The notes: generated by a model from the letters alone, not told the origin. A stretch of DNA of 64,000 bases from Polaribacter sp. (GCA_018663625.1 JABJPX010000001.1:62001-126000), one strand, 5' to 3'; positions 53,640-62,498 are shown, counted from the stretch's first letter. Numbers and translations are program-made.

Positions 53640-54281
53640 TTGAGAGATACATCAAAACATCAAGGACTTAGAAATCAATTAGCTACCGTACTACAAGCAA
53701 AAGGAATTACCGACAGAAAAGTATTGAATGCTATTCGTCAAATTCCACGGCATCTTTTTATTGATAGTAGTTTTGAAGATCACGCATACAAAGACAAAGC
53801 ATTTCCAATTGCAGCAGAGCAAACCATTTCTCAACCCTATACAGTTGCGTTCCAATCGCAAACGCTAGCCATACAACCCAATGAAAAGGTATTGGAAATT
53901 GGAACTGGATCTGGATATCAAACGGCTGTTTTATTAGAATTAAAAGCTGCTGTATTTTCTATTGAAAGACAACAAGAATTGTTTAAAAAAACGTCCTTGT
54001 TTTTACCGAAATTAGGCTACATACCTAAGAAATTTATTTTTGGTGATGGTTATAAAGGGCTGCCAGAGCAAGCTCCTTTTGATAAAATTATTGTAACAGC
54101 TGGTGCGCCATTTGTACCTAAACCATTATTATCACAACTAAAAGTAGGAGGGATGCTTCTCATTCCGGTTGGCGATACTACGCAAATAATGACTTTATTC
54201 ATTCGGAAATCTGCCAAAGAGTTTGAAAAACAAGAATTGGGCGATTTTGCTTTTGTACCGATGCTAGAAAAGAAAAACTAA
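53640..54281 (+). CDS. pcm: protein-L-isoaspartate O-methyltransferase
   Basis: A 213-residue repair enzyme that methylates isoaspartyl residues. It has the SAM-binding LEIGTGSGYQTAVL near residue 86, ISQPYTVAFQ for substrate entry, and PFDKIIVTAGAPFVP. The start is TTG at 53640, since an in-frame TAA occurs at 53616 and the KHQGLRNQL beginning matches flavobacterial Pcm proteins. It is divergent from the Gfo-type gene. Confidence 0.94.
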   Translation: MRDTSKHQGLRNQLATVLQAKGITDRKVLNAIRQIPRHLFIDSSFEDHAYKDKAFPIAAEQTISQPYTVAFQSQTLAIQPNEKVLEIGTGSGYQTAVLLELKAAVFSIERQQELFKKTSLFLPKLGYIPKKFIFGDGYKGLPEQAPFDKIIVTAGAPFVPKPLLSQLKVGGMLLIPVGDTTQIMTLFIRKSAKEFEKQELGDFAFVPMLEKKN

Positions 54282-54362
54282 TTTTATAAAGTGAAGTTAT
54301 GCTCCATAAAGTATAATAAAGGCATACTGATGGACCCCAATTTTATTTTTCTGAAAAAATAA

Positions 54363-54788
54363 TTACTCCGCTCTTTCCCAATAAGCAGTTTTTCCAAAAA
54401 GTGAAATTCCAATATAACCTCTTATTTTTAGCTTATTCGGCTTTTCAAGTAAGATATAACACTTATAGACACTCCCGTTTCTTGGATCTAAAATAGTCCC
54501 TCCAGACCATTCATCACCTTTTTTTTCCAAACCATCCAAAATGTTCATACCGAGAATTTTCTGCCCTTTCTTGCTTCCTTCACAGAACTCACAAATAACA
54601 TCTTGTCTTTTTGGATCCATCACTTGAACTACTTTGGCATACGCTTTTCCTTGATCTTCATAAACTTCGATAACAGAATCAATTTCACCTGTAGCGTCAT
54701 TTTTAGAATTCCATTTTCCAAATATACTTTGTGCACTTAAGGAGATAGATAGCGTAACGAATAAAAATGTAAAAAGTATTTTTTTCAA
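54363..54788 (-). CDS. DUF2147 exported protein
   Basis: A 141-residue protein with a cleavable signal peptide (LSISLSAQS). The DUF2147 domain begins IFGKWNSKNDATGEI and includes WSGGTILDPRNGSVYKC and KIRGYIGISLFGKTAYWER. It is probably periplasmic. A CEFCEG cysteine pair lies in the middle. No molecular function is known. It lies 15 bases downstream of the kdsC gene on the same strand. Confidence 0.92.
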   Translation of the reverse strand: MKKILFTFLFVTLSISLSAQSIFGKWNSKNDATGEIDSVIEVYEDQGKAYAKVVQVMDPKRQDVICEFCEGSKKGQKILGMNILDGLEKKGDEWSGGTILDPRNGSVYKCYILLEKPNKLKIRGYIGISLFGKTAYWERAE

Positions 54789-54803
54789 AATAAAAGGGTT
54801 GTT

Positions 54804-55328
54804 TTATAGGGTTGCATTAAAATTAGAATTCCACTTTCCTTGCACTCGCATGACTTGCTCTATAACATCGCGAACACAACCTTCGCCTCCTTTTTTATTA
54901 GAAATATAGGTGGCAATTTCTTTGATTTCAGCAACAGCATCATTGGGACAGGCTGGCAATCCTACGACATTCATCACCGGATAATCTGGTACATCATCTC
55001 CCATATAAAGTACGTTTTCGGGCTGCAAATTGTATTTTTTTACCAATTCTTGGTATTGTTCAATTTTATTATGAGCCCCTAAATAGATGTCCTCAATTCC
55101 TAAAGCAGTTAATCGATTTCGAACTCCTTCATTGGTACCACCAGAAATAATACAAACACGATACCCATTGTTTAAGGCTGTTTTCATGGCATAACCATCT
55201 TTTACATTCATATGTCTTACCAGTTCACCATCAGGCATAATTGTAAGCATTCCGTTGGTAAGTACACCGTCAACATCAAATATAAATGTCGTAATTTTTG
55301 GCAATAATTGTTTGAAACTAATTTCCAT
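54804..55328 (-). CDS. kdsC: KDO-8-phosphate phosphatase-like HAD hydrolase
   Basis: A 174-residue HAD phosphatase without a cap, of the KdsC tetrameric group. It has nucleophile D19 in FDVDGVLTNG, the MNVKDGYAMK loop, IISGGTNEG, and the terminal motif YMGDDVPDYPVM. It should release phosphate from 3-deoxy-D-manno-octulosonate 8-phosphate for lipopolysaccharide synthesis. The gene overlaps the upstream DUF2520 gene by 11 bases. Confidence 0.93.
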   Translation of the reverse strand: MEISFKQLLPKITTFIFDVDGVLTNGMLTIMPDGELVRHMNVKDGYAMKTALNNGYRVCIISGGTNEGVRNRLTALGIEDIYLGAHNKIEQYQELVKKYNLQPENVLYMGDDVPDYPVMNVVGLPACPNDAVAEIKEIATYISNKKGGEGCVRDVIEQVMRVQGKWNSNFNATL

Positions 55329-56013
55329 TTTGTATAGATTTTGTAACTGTTGTATAGATTTCTTGCTGTTGTTTGTTCAACAGTGCTAAATGTTCGTTTA
55401 TTGTTCTTTGATCTTTTCTAATTGCAGGACCAGTCTGGGCTTCAGCTGGTGATAGTGTTTCTATTTTGGAAGCTGTTTCTTTAATCAATGGTTCCAAAAT
55501 CGCAAAAGGAACATTATTTTCTGCACAAATATCACTTCCTATTTTATACATATGATTGGAGAAGTTATTGACAAATACTGCTGCAATATGCAATGCTTTT
55601 CGTTGTTCTGAATTGATCGCATATACTTTTTTTCCAATTAAATTGGCCAATAGTTCTAATAGGATATAATCCTTTTCATTTTCAGCTTCCAAACAAAAAG
55701 GTACCTCAGAAAAATCAACGATTTTGTTTTTAGAAAATGTTTGTAACATATAGAAAACACCTTTTCTACCTTTGTTATTTAAAGAATTCATTGCAACACT
55801 TCCAGAAGTATGGACAACCAATGAATTCGGTATTTTTGATGAAACTTCAGCAATGGCATCGTCAGAAACGGCAATAATTGTAACGTCTGCGTTTGGGATG
55901 TCTGTTAAATTTCTTGAATTTATCTTTGTAACAATGACGGCATCGGCTTTTAAAAAAGCCTGATATAAATGTGAAGCCACATTTCCGTCACCAATTATTA
56001 GTATAGAGATCAT
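55318..56013 (-). CDS. Rossmann-fold oxidoreductase with DUF2520 domain
   Basis: A 231-residue protein with an N-terminal Rossmann fold (ILIIGDGNVASHLYQAF) and a C-terminal alpha-helical DUF2520 domain (KALHIAAVFVNNFSNHMY). It resembles pyrroline-carboxylate- or ketopantoate-type reductases, but the substrate is unknown. I start at MISILIIG; an upstream ATG would add six residues. It overlaps kdsC by 11 bases, so they form one operon. Confidence 0.85.
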   Translation of the reverse strand: MISILIIGDGNVASHLYQAFLKADAVIVTKINSRNLTDIPNADVTIIAVSDDAIAEVSSKIPNSLVVHTSGSVAMNSLNNKGRKGVFYMLQTFSKNKIVDFSEVPFCLEAENEKDYILLELLANLIGKKVYAINSEQRKALHIAAVFVNNFSNHMYKIGSDICAENNVPFAILEPLIKETASKIETLSPAEAQTGPAIRKDQRTINEHLALLNKQQQEIYTTVTKSIQNGN

Positions 56014-56087
56014 TGCAGCGAAGATATTCAAATTATATAGAAATTTAGATTCGAATTTCTTAAATTCGCTTTATAATTTAAATAACA

Positions 56088-57245
56088 ATGGCGAAGAATA
56101 ACGATTTTGGAATCAACACCCAATGTGTACACGTTGGTGAAGTAGAAGATAAACAGTTTAAAGGAGCAGTTTCACCTATATATATGGCTACTTCTTATGC
56201 TTTTGATGGGGTAGATGTCAAACGATATCCGAGATACTTCAACACACCAAACCAAGAAATGCTTTGTAAGAAAATTGCAGCTTTAGAACATTCTGAAGCT
56301 GGATTGATTTTTGGATCTGGAATGGCCGCAATAAGTACCGCATTATTTGCTTTTCTTAAAGCTGGTGACCATATCATTATTCAACAAGTTATCTATGGTG
56401 GTACTTATCACTTAATCGTTTCCGAATTTGAAAAGTATGGCATTGAATACTCTTTTACAGATTCCGATCAAGTAGCCGATTTCATTCCACTTATTAAAGA
56501 GAATACGAAGGTTTTGTATATTGAAACTCCTTCAAATCCATTATTGGGGATAACGGATATAAAAGCAATTAGTGTTTTAGCAAAAGAGCGAAACATTATT
56601 ACAATGATCGACAATACATTTGCATCTCCCATTAATCAAACACCTGCCGATTTTGGAATTGATATTGTTTTACATTCTGCAACAAAATATATGGGTGGGC
56701 ATTCTGATATTTCAGCGGGCGCAATAGCTGCTAGTCAAGCACATATAGATCTTATTTGGAATACGGCCATTAATTTTGGTGGAAATTTAAGTGATCAAAC
56801 AGTCTGGTTGCTTGAAAGAAGTTTGAAAACCCTAAATATTCGAGTGAAAGAACAAACAAAGAATGCACTTGTTATGGCAACCTATTTAGAGGAAAATAAA
56901 AATATTGAACGTGTGTATTATCCGGGATTAAAGAGTCATCCACAATATGAATTGGCAAAATCTCAAATGCATGGTTTTGGTGCCATGTTGTCTTTTGAAT
57001 TGAAAGAAGGCATGGATGCAATGGACTTTCAGAATAATTTGCAATTGATAAAACCTTCGCTCAGTTTAGCAGGTTTAGAGAGTACTACGGTAAGTCCTGC
57101 TCAAACAACACATGCACTTCTTAGTGAAGAAGAACGGTTGGCTAGAGGTATAAAAGAGGGATTAATTCGTTTTTCAGTAGGAATCGAAGAACCAAAAGAT
57201 CTCATTGCAGATATTGAACAAGCAATCGAAAAAACAAAAAAATGA
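56088..57245 (+). CDS. transsulfuration PLP enzyme (cystathionine gamma-lyase/synthase type)
   Basis: A 385-residue Cys/Met-metabolism PLP enzyme. It has the YPRYFNTPNQ loop, GSGMAAISTALFAF, the YIETPSNP substrate loop, and Schiff-base lysine K200 in HSATKYMGGHSD. Sequence alone cannot separate cystathionine gamma-lyase, gamma-synthase or methionine gamma-lyase. Its stop overlaps the bshB1 start by four bases (ATGA), so the two are coupled. Supply of cysteine to bacillithiol synthesis is a reasonable inference. Confidence 0.92.
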   Translation: MAKNNDFGINTQCVHVGEVEDKQFKGAVSPIYMATSYAFDGVDVKRYPRYFNTPNQEMLCKKIAALEHSEAGLIFGSGMAAISTALFAFLKAGDHIIIQQVIYGGTYHLIVSEFEKYGIEYSFTDSDQVADFIPLIKENTKVLYIETPSNPLLGITDIKAISVLAKERNIITMIDNTFASPINQTPADFGIDIVLHSATKYMGGHSDISAGAIAASQAHIDLIWNTAINFGGNLSDQTVWLLERSLKTLNIRVKEQTKNALVMATYLEENKNIERVYYPGLKSHPQYELAKSQMHGFGAMLSFELKEGMDAMDFQNNLQLIKPSLSLAGLESTTVSPAQTTHALLSEEERLARGIKEGLIRFSVGIEEPKDLIADIEQAIEKTKK

Positions 57246-57958
57246 AGTTAGATATATTAGCTTTTGGGGCACACCCAGATGATGTAGAATTGGGCTGTGG
57301 TGCTACGATTGCCAAAGAAATTTCTTTAGGTAAAAGTGTTGGAATTATCGATTTAACACGTGGTGAATTAGGTACTCGAGGTTCTGCTAAATTAAGAGAT
57401 CATGAAGCTGAAAATGCTGCAAAAATTCTTAAAGTTTCTGTGAGAGAGAATTTAAATTTCGCAGATGGATTTTTCATTAATGATAAAAAACATCAGTTAG
57501 AGGTCATTAAAATGATTCGGAAATACCAGCCAGACATCATCTTATGCAACGCTGTTGAGGATCGGCACATTGATCATCCCAAAGGGAGTAGCCTGGTTTC
57601 TGATGCTTGTTTTTTAAGTGGACTCATGAAAATTGAGACTGACATTGCTGGAATTCAACAGGAGAAATGGCGCCCAAAACAAGTGTATCATTATATACAA
57701 TGGAAAAATAGTTCACCCGATTTTGTGGTGGATGTAAGTGGTTTTTTAGATCTAAAAACAAAAGCCGTTTTAGCATATTCATCTCAGTTCTTTGATCCAA
57801 ATAGTAAGGAACCAGAAACGCCAATTACGAGTAAAAATTTTATAGATAGTATTCACTACAGAGCAAAGGATTTGGGGCGTTTAATCGGTGTAGACGCTGC
57901 AGAAGGCTTTACTACAGAACGTTACGTTGCCGTTGAAAATTTAAGTAAATTAATTTAA
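57242..57958 (+). CDS. bshB1: bacillithiol biosynthesis deacetylase BshB1
   Basis: A 238-residue LmbE/PIG-L-fold zinc deacetylase that removes acetate from GlcNAc-malate. It has the zinc-binding AHPDDVELGCGAT (H11, D14), TRGELGTRGSAKLRDHE, and the second metal-ligand motif DRHIDHPKG. The ATG overlaps the preceding PLP-enzyme stop. bshA and bshC are not in the window. This marks the organism as a bacillithiol user. Confidence 0.94.
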   Translation: MKLDILAFGAHPDDVELGCGATIAKEISLGKSVGIIDLTRGELGTRGSAKLRDHEAENAAKILKVSVRENLNFADGFFINDKKHQLEVIKMIRKYQPDIILCNAVEDRHIDHPKGSSLVSDACFLSGLMKIETDIAGIQQEKWRPKQVYHYIQWKNSSPDFVVDVSGFLDLKTKAVLAYSSQFFDPNSKEPETPITSKNFIDSIHYRAKDLGRLIGVDAAEGFTTERYVAVENLSKLI

Positions 57959-57989
57959 TTTTTTCTTTCGTTACAATAGAAAAAACGAT

Positions 57990-57997
57990 TATATTTG
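57990..57997 (+). promoter_or_regulatory. -7 element TATATTTG for tRNA-His
   Basis: Matches TAnnTTTG and lies 16 bases upstream of the tRNA. A TTCG at 57967-57970 sits at the right 19-base spacing for an imperfect -33 box. Confidence 0.55.
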
Positions 57998-58013
57998 CAC
58001 CCGAAATTACATG

Positions 58014-58087
58014 GTGGTTGTAGCTCAGTTGGTTAGAGTATCGGTTTGTGGTACCGAGGGTCGCGGGTTCGAATCCCGTCTTCCACC
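58014..58087 (+). tRNA. tRNA-His (anticodon GTG)
   Basis: A complete cloverleaf: D stem GCTC/GAGT, anticodon stem TCGGT/ACCGA with loop TTGTGGT (anticodon 58048-58050), and T arm GCGGG-TTCGAAT-CCCGT. A G precedes position 1 (58013), which is the extra G-1 characteristic of tRNA-His and pairs with discriminator C73. The acceptor stem GTGGTTG/CTTCCAC shows two adjacent U-U mismatches at pairs 5-68 and 6-67. CCA is not fully encoded (CA follows the discriminator), so the end must be added. Confidence 0.95.
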
Positions 58088-58098
58088 CAAAGCCAAAG

Positions 58099-58119
58099 CC
58101 CAGTAAATACTGGGTTTTT
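58099..58119 (+). terminator. terminator after tRNA-His
   Basis: Stem CCCAGT / ACTGGG with a short loop and five T residues. Confidence 0.85.
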
Positions 58120-58160
58120 GGCATATTTTTACCGCTCTGCAAAGCTTGTGTTTTTTGGAA

Positions 58161-58184
58161 ACGTCCCTAAAAACGTCCCTAAAA
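58161..58184. repeat. perfect tandem 12-base repeat beside the tRNA
   Basis: Two head-to-tail copies of ACGTCCCTAAAA (58161-58172 and 58173-58184), between the tRNA and the integrase remnant. Short direct repeats here could be recombinase arm sites. Confidence 0.6.
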
Positions 58185-58197
58185 TACAACTTAAAAA

Positions 58198-58375
58198 ATG
58201 TCAAAAACACTTTTAAAATTCAATGATGGGTGCACTTGCACGCAACCTGCTATTATCCCAAAAAATTGGAAGACAGACTGGAAAGAACTGCTTTTAAAAG
58301 ATTGGAAGCTCCAGTACTATTTCTTTGATCCTGCTTTTAAAGATGACCAGTTTGATTATATTGGAAGCCCCTAAA
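58198..58375 (+). pseudogene. decayed tyrosine-recombinase N-terminus, frameshifted
   Basis: An ATG at 58198 opens 43 residues (MSKTLLKFNDGCTC..., QPAIIPKNWK...) that stop at a TGA at 58327. Deleting one T in the run near 58321-58323 restores the frame to FFDPAFKDD before another stop at 58373. The Cys/Thr-rich start, PKNWK and the (Y)YFFDP ending resemble the N-terminal domain of flavobacterial tRNA-associated tyrosine integrases; this is from memory and unchecked. No catalytic R...HxxR...Y region follows, so it is only a fragment. It lies about 110 bases after the tRNA-His gene, where such elements insert. Confidence 0.5.
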
Positions 58376-58632
58376 AAAAATATGATGAAAAATGTGCAAA
58401 AAATTGTTAAAGGAAATGCTAGGATTAAAAACGAACAAACAATTCCGGTTTTTGTGATTACTTTTCTCATGGCTTCTAGGTTTTAAAATGTGAATACACT
58501 TCAAAAGTAGGGGAGATGTAAGCTGCTATTTTAGTTTTTTAGAATTCGTTGCTACTGCTTTAGAATTCGTTCACAGAAATTCTTTCTTAAAGGTTTTTCA
58601 GTAGCTTTAGTTGTTTCGTTTAGACCAGTAGA
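58376..58632. other. non-coding remainder before uvrA
   Basis: No recognisable gene, RNA or repeat. A 34-codon frame opens at 58382, but nothing supports it. The stretch is probably decayed accessory DNA left with the integrase fragment. Confidence 0.4.
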
Positions 58633-61425
58633 TTAAGAGTTGAGTTTTTCTTTCAAGTACTTTGCGGTATATGATTTTTTATTTTTGATCAATTGCTCTG
58701 GAGTTCCTTCAAAAATAAGTGTTCCTCCATTTTTTCCACCGTCCAAACCTAAGTCTATAATATAATCGGCGCATTTTATGAGTTCTATATTGTGTTCAAT
58801 AACCAATATGGAATGTCCTTTTCCTATTAAAGCTTCAAAGGATGCTAATAGTTTTTTAATATCATGAAAATGCAAACCTGTTGTAGGTTCATCGAAAATA
58901 AAGAAGGTTTTATCTTTGGTCGTTCCTTTTACTAAGAATGATGCCAATTTAATTCTTTGCGCCTCACCTCCTGAAAGGGTTGATGAAGACTGCCCTAATT
59001 TCACATAGCCCAATCCAACATCTTGTAAAGGTTTTAGTTTTTGCGATATTTTCTTTTCTCCATTGTCTGTAAAAAAGTCTACAGCATCATCAATGGTTAA
59101 ATTTAAAATATCATCAATGTTTTTTTGATCTATTTTGATTTCTAAAACTTCTTTTTTAAATCGTTTTCCTCCACAGGTATCACATTCCAAATGCACGTCT
59201 GCCATAAATTGCATTTCGATGGTCACTTCTCCTTCTCCTTTACAAATTTCGCAACGTCCACCTTCTACATTAAAAGAAAAATGTTTGGGTTTGTAGTTTC
59301 TTATTTTTGATAATTTAGAATTTGAAAACAACGCACGAATATCATCATAAGCTTTTATATAGGTTACAGGGTTTGAACGTGAGGAACGTCCAATCGGATT
59401 CTGATCTATAAACTCTACATTTTTTAAGGTCTCAAAATCTCCAGTAATACTAGTATGTTGTCCTATTTTATTTCCATAACCGGTCAATTTTTTTTGTAGT
59501 GATGGATATAAGATATTCTTTACCAACGTACTTTTCCCAGAACCAGAAACTCCAGTAATAACGCTTAAACTATTTAAAGGAATCGTAACATCGATATTTT
59601 TAAGGTTATTTTCTCTTGCCCCAACAATTTTAATTTTATTGTTCGATTTCCTTCTTTTAGTTGGAACTTCAATTTTTAAATCTTCGTTCAAGTATTTTGC
59701 AGTTAAAGAGTCTGATTTTAAAATATCATTAAACGTTCCTTCAGCAACCACGTGACCCCCAAAAGTTCCTGCTTCTGGACCAATATCTATAATATAATCT
59801 GATTCTTTCATGATGTCTTCATCATGCTCTACAACAACAACCGTATTGCCTAAATCTCGTAAATCTTTTAAAACACCAATCAATCTTTCGGTGTCTTTTG
59901 GATGCAGACCTATACTCGGCTCATCTAAAATATACATAGAGCCTACTAAAGAACTTCCTAATGAAGTAGCTAAGTTAATTCGTTGACTTTCTCCTCCCGA
60001 AAGGGTATTTGAGGTTCTATTGATCGTTAAATAATTTAACCCCACATTATTAAGAAATTGCAACCTATTGTTGATTTCAATTAATAAGCGTTTCCCAATT
60101 TTTTGTTCGTATTTATCTAATTGTATCTTCTTAAAAAATGCTGCCAATTCATCTAATGGGAGCGTTACGAGATCTGAAATTGTTTGGTTGTTAATTTTTA
60201 CAAATTCGGTTTCCTGACGTAGGCGTTTTCCGTTACAAGTAGTACATTTTGTTTTTCCGCGATAGCGCGATAACATTACTCGATTTTGAATTTTATAGCT
60301 TTTTTCTTCTAAAACGGTGAAAAAGTGATGAATTCCATGAAACCTTTTGTTTCCATTCCAAACAAGCTCTTTTTGTTTGTCGGTCAACTGAAACCAGGGT
60401 TTGTGAATTGGAATATCAAATTCAAAGGCTACACTTATTAAGGATTCTTTATAGTGAATATAAGATGGAGTTTTAAATGGAAAAATAGCATCATCATAAA
60501 TCGATAATCCCGTATTTGGAATGACTAAATCCTCATCAATACCTACAACATTCCCATACCCTTCACAAGTTGGGCAAGCACCATACGGGTTGTTGAAACT
60601 AAATAAATGGGTGTTGGGTTCTAAAAAAGAGAGGCCATCTAAATCAAATTTATTGCTAAATTCTGTTGTTTTCTTTTTTTCTAAATCTTCAATGAAACAA
60701 ATTCCTTTCCCTTCAAAAAAGGCAGTTTGTATGGCATCTGCAACTCGGTTATAAAAATCTTCATTGTCTTTTGTGATAATTCGATCGACCACTAAAAACA
60801 AATCTTCGTTGTTATATTCATCAACAATAAAGTTTCCAATTCTAACTACGTTTTCCTTCCACTTCAAACGGGCATACCCTTGTTGTTCTAGAACTTGTAA
60901 AAGGGTTTTTAAATCTCGTCCTTCATCAATAACAATAGGAGCCAATAAAAGTAATTTTATGTTTTCGTTGCATTTTTTTACAAAATTCACCACATCTGAT
61001 ACCGTGTCTTTTTTTACTTCGTTTCCTGAAATAGGAGAAAATGTTTTTCCAATTCTGGCAAACAATAATTTAATATAATCATAAATCTCTGTGGATGTAC
61101 CAACGGTAGAACGCGGATTTGTGGAGTTTACTTTTTGTTCAACAGCAATTGCTGGAGCGATTCCTTTTATGTAATCTACTTTTGGCTTGTGCAATTTGCC
61201 TAAAAACTGCCTCGCATACGAACTCAAACTTTCTACATAGCGTCTTTGACCTTCTGCATACAGTGTATCAAAAGCCAATGAAGATTTTCCTGAGCCAGAT
61301 AATCCAGTGATCACTACCAACTTATTTCGTGGAATTACAACATCAATGTTTTTTAAATTATGGAGTTTTGCTCCTTTAATGATGATGTTTTGTTTGGGGT
61401 CAATCGTAGAAATATCTGCTTTCAT
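58633..61425 (-). CDS. uvrA: excinuclease ABC subunit A
   Basis: A 930-residue UvrA with two ABC ATPase halves. The first Walker A GLSGSGKSS is at residues 41-49 and the second is GVSGSGKSTL. The zinc modules show CPTC...CTTC and CEIC...CDTC patterns, and each half has a signature (LSGGESQRINLA, LSGGEAQRIKLA). It scans DNA for bulky lesions in nucleotide-excision repair. uvrB and uvrC are not in this window. It is divergent from the sigma-factor gene. Confidence 0.98.
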   Translation of the reverse strand: MKADISTIDPKQNIIIKGAKLHNLKNIDVVIPRNKLVVITGLSGSGKSSLAFDTLYAEGQRRYVESLSSYARQFLGKLHKPKVDYIKGIAPAIAVEQKVNSTNPRSTVGTSTEIYDYIKLLFARIGKTFSPISGNEVKKDTVSDVVNFVKKCNENIKLLLLAPIVIDEGRDLKTLLQVLEQQGYARLKWKENVVRIGNFIVDEYNNEDLFLVVDRIITKDNEDFYNRVADAIQTAFFEGKGICFIEDLEKKKTTEFSNKFDLDGLSFLEPNTHLFSFNNPYGACPTCEGYGNVVGIDEDLVIPNTGLSIYDDAIFPFKTPSYIHYKESLISVAFEFDIPIHKPWFQLTDKQKELVWNGNKRFHGIHHFFTVLEEKSYKIQNRVMLSRYRGKTKCTTCNGKRLRQETEFVKINNQTISDLVTLPLDELAAFFKKIQLDKYEQKIGKRLLIEINNRLQFLNNVGLNYLTINRTSNTLSGGESQRINLATSLGSSLVGSMYILDEPSIGLHPKDTERLIGVLKDLRDLGNTVVVVEHDEDIMKESDYIIDIGPEAGTFGGHVVAEGTFNDILKSDSLTAKYLNEDLKIEVPTKRRKSNNKIKIVGARENNLKNIDVTIPLNSLSVITGVSGSGKSTLVKNILYPSLQKKLTGYGNKIGQHTSITGDFETLKNVEFIDQNPIGRSSRSNPVTYIKAYDDIRALFSNSKLSKIRNYKPKHFSFNVEGGRCEICKGEGEVTIEMQFMADVHLECDTCGGKRFKKEVLEIKIDQKNIDDILNLTIDDAVDFFTDNGEKKISQKLKPLQDVGLGYVKLGQSSSTLSGGEAQRIKLASFLVKGTTKDKTFFIFDEPTTGLHFHDIKKLLASFEALIGKGHSILVIEHNIELIKCADYIIDLGLDGGKNGGTLIFEGTPEQLIKNKKSYTAKYLKEKLNS

Positions 61426-61641
61426 TTATAAAAAAATATAAGCGTTAAAAATACCACTTTTCAAAGTCTTAAATTCATAAATTAAAATGAAATTTGTCAA
61501 AAAAGTTGCTAAATTGGATAAAAATAAAGATATTTGAATTCTTTAACACTCATAAATAAAACGCCTATACTAAAAAATTACTTTTAATTATTAAAATAAT
61601 AATAGAAACGAAAAGCGCCATGCTTTTCAAAAAGTAATTTG

Positions 61642-62229
61642 ATGATGCGTAAAAACTCGACCCCAGATAGTACCCTAGTAAGTGATTTTATTAATGGCTG
61701 TGAAACTTCCCTAGAAATATTAATTAAAAGACACAAACAACGTCTGTATAGCTTTATATATAGTAAAGTTTTAAATAGAGACATTGCTGAAGATGTTTTT
61801 CAAGATACTTTTATCAAAGTAATTCGAACCCTTAAAAAAGGGAATTACAATGAAGAAGGAAAATTTCTTCCTTGGGTAATGCGAATTGCTCATAATTTGG
61901 TAATAGATCATTTCAGAAAAACAAACAGAATGCCAACCTTCAAAAATACAGATGAATTTGATATTTTTTCTGTGATTGGGGATGGAAATTTAAATGCTGA
62001 GAAAAAAATGATTCAAGAACAAATTCATACAGATGTAAGAGCGTTGATTGAAGAATTACCAGAGGAGCAAAAAGAAGTTTTAATAATGCGGATGTATAGA
62101 GATATGAGCTTCAAGGAAATAAGCGAAAACACAGGAGTAAGTATCAATACCGCTTTGGGAAGAATGCGGTATGCTTTGATGAATATGAGAAAATTAATAG
62201 AGAAAAATAAAATTATATTAGTCAATTAA
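61642..62229 (+). CDS. sigma-70 family (ECF) RNA polymerase sigma factor
   Basis: A 195-residue sigma factor of the extracytoplasmic-function type with region 2 (ISKVL-like YSKVLNRDIAEDVFQDTFIKV) and region 4 (LPEEQKEVLIMRMYRDMSFKEI, INTALGRMRYALMNMRK). I start at the ATG at 61642. No anti-sigma factor gene is adjacent; a 47-residue protein follows 58 bases downstream. The regulon is unknown. Confidence 0.9.
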   Translation: MMRKNSTPDSTLVSDFINGCETSLEILIKRHKQRLYSFIYSKVLNRDIAEDVFQDTFIKVIRTLKKGNYNEEGKFLPWVMRIAHNLVIDHFRKTNRMPTFKNTDEFDIFSVIGDGNLNAEKKMIQEQIHTDVRALIEELPEEQKEVLIMRMYRDMSFKEISENTGVSINTALGRMRYALMNMRKLIEKNKIILVN

Positions 62230-62287
62230 CAATAAAAGTAAAAGTGCCTCGTTACTTGTTTATATCGAATCTATTAAACAAAAATGT

Positions 62288-62431
62288 ATGATGCAACTTT
62301 ACCCTAAAAAGTCATTTGATATTCAAATGCAACCTAAAAAAGAAACAATTCAATTTTTGATTCATTTTTCCAAATCACTCACCATTGTAAAAACGGAATC
62401 AAAAAACTTCATTGAATTGAATTTGAATTAA
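62288..62431 (+). CDS. small conserved protein after the sigma factor, 47 residues
   Basis: An ATG ATG start and TAA stop enclose MMQLYPKKSFDIQMQPKKE, then TIQFLIHFSKSLTIVKTESK and a short tail. The KPKKETIxFLxxFSKxL pattern is familiar from small flavobacterial proteins downstream of this sigma factor, from memory. It has no signal or membrane segment and is mixed basic and hydrophobic, so it might bind the sigma factor. Only 58 bases separate it from the sigma gene, and a terminator follows. Confidence 0.65.
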   Translation: MMQLYPKKSFDIQMQPKKETIQFLIHFSKSLTIVKTESKNFIELNLN

Positions 62432-62436
62432 TGCAG

Positions 62437-62468
62437 AAAAAGTTCCAACATTTGTTGGAACTTTTTTT
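62437..62468 (+). terminator. terminator after the sigma-factor operon
   Basis: Stem AAAAAGTTCCAACA / TGTTGGAACTTTTT with a two-base loop and T run. Confidence 0.92.
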
Positions 62469-62498
62469 ATTTTAAGGATTGAGGATTGAGAATTGATG

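Noticed and set aside
57912..58142. 76-residue minus-strand frame covering tRNA-His
   Set aside because: A translated antisense of the tRNA, a common false gene.
58025..58210. 61-residue minus-strand frame with FRDVFRDV
   Set aside because: The repeat arises from the tandem 12-base DNA repeat and tRNA antisense.
58382..58486. 34-codon plus-strand frame after the integrase fragment
   Set aside because: No recognisable domain, promoter or conservation that I can point to.
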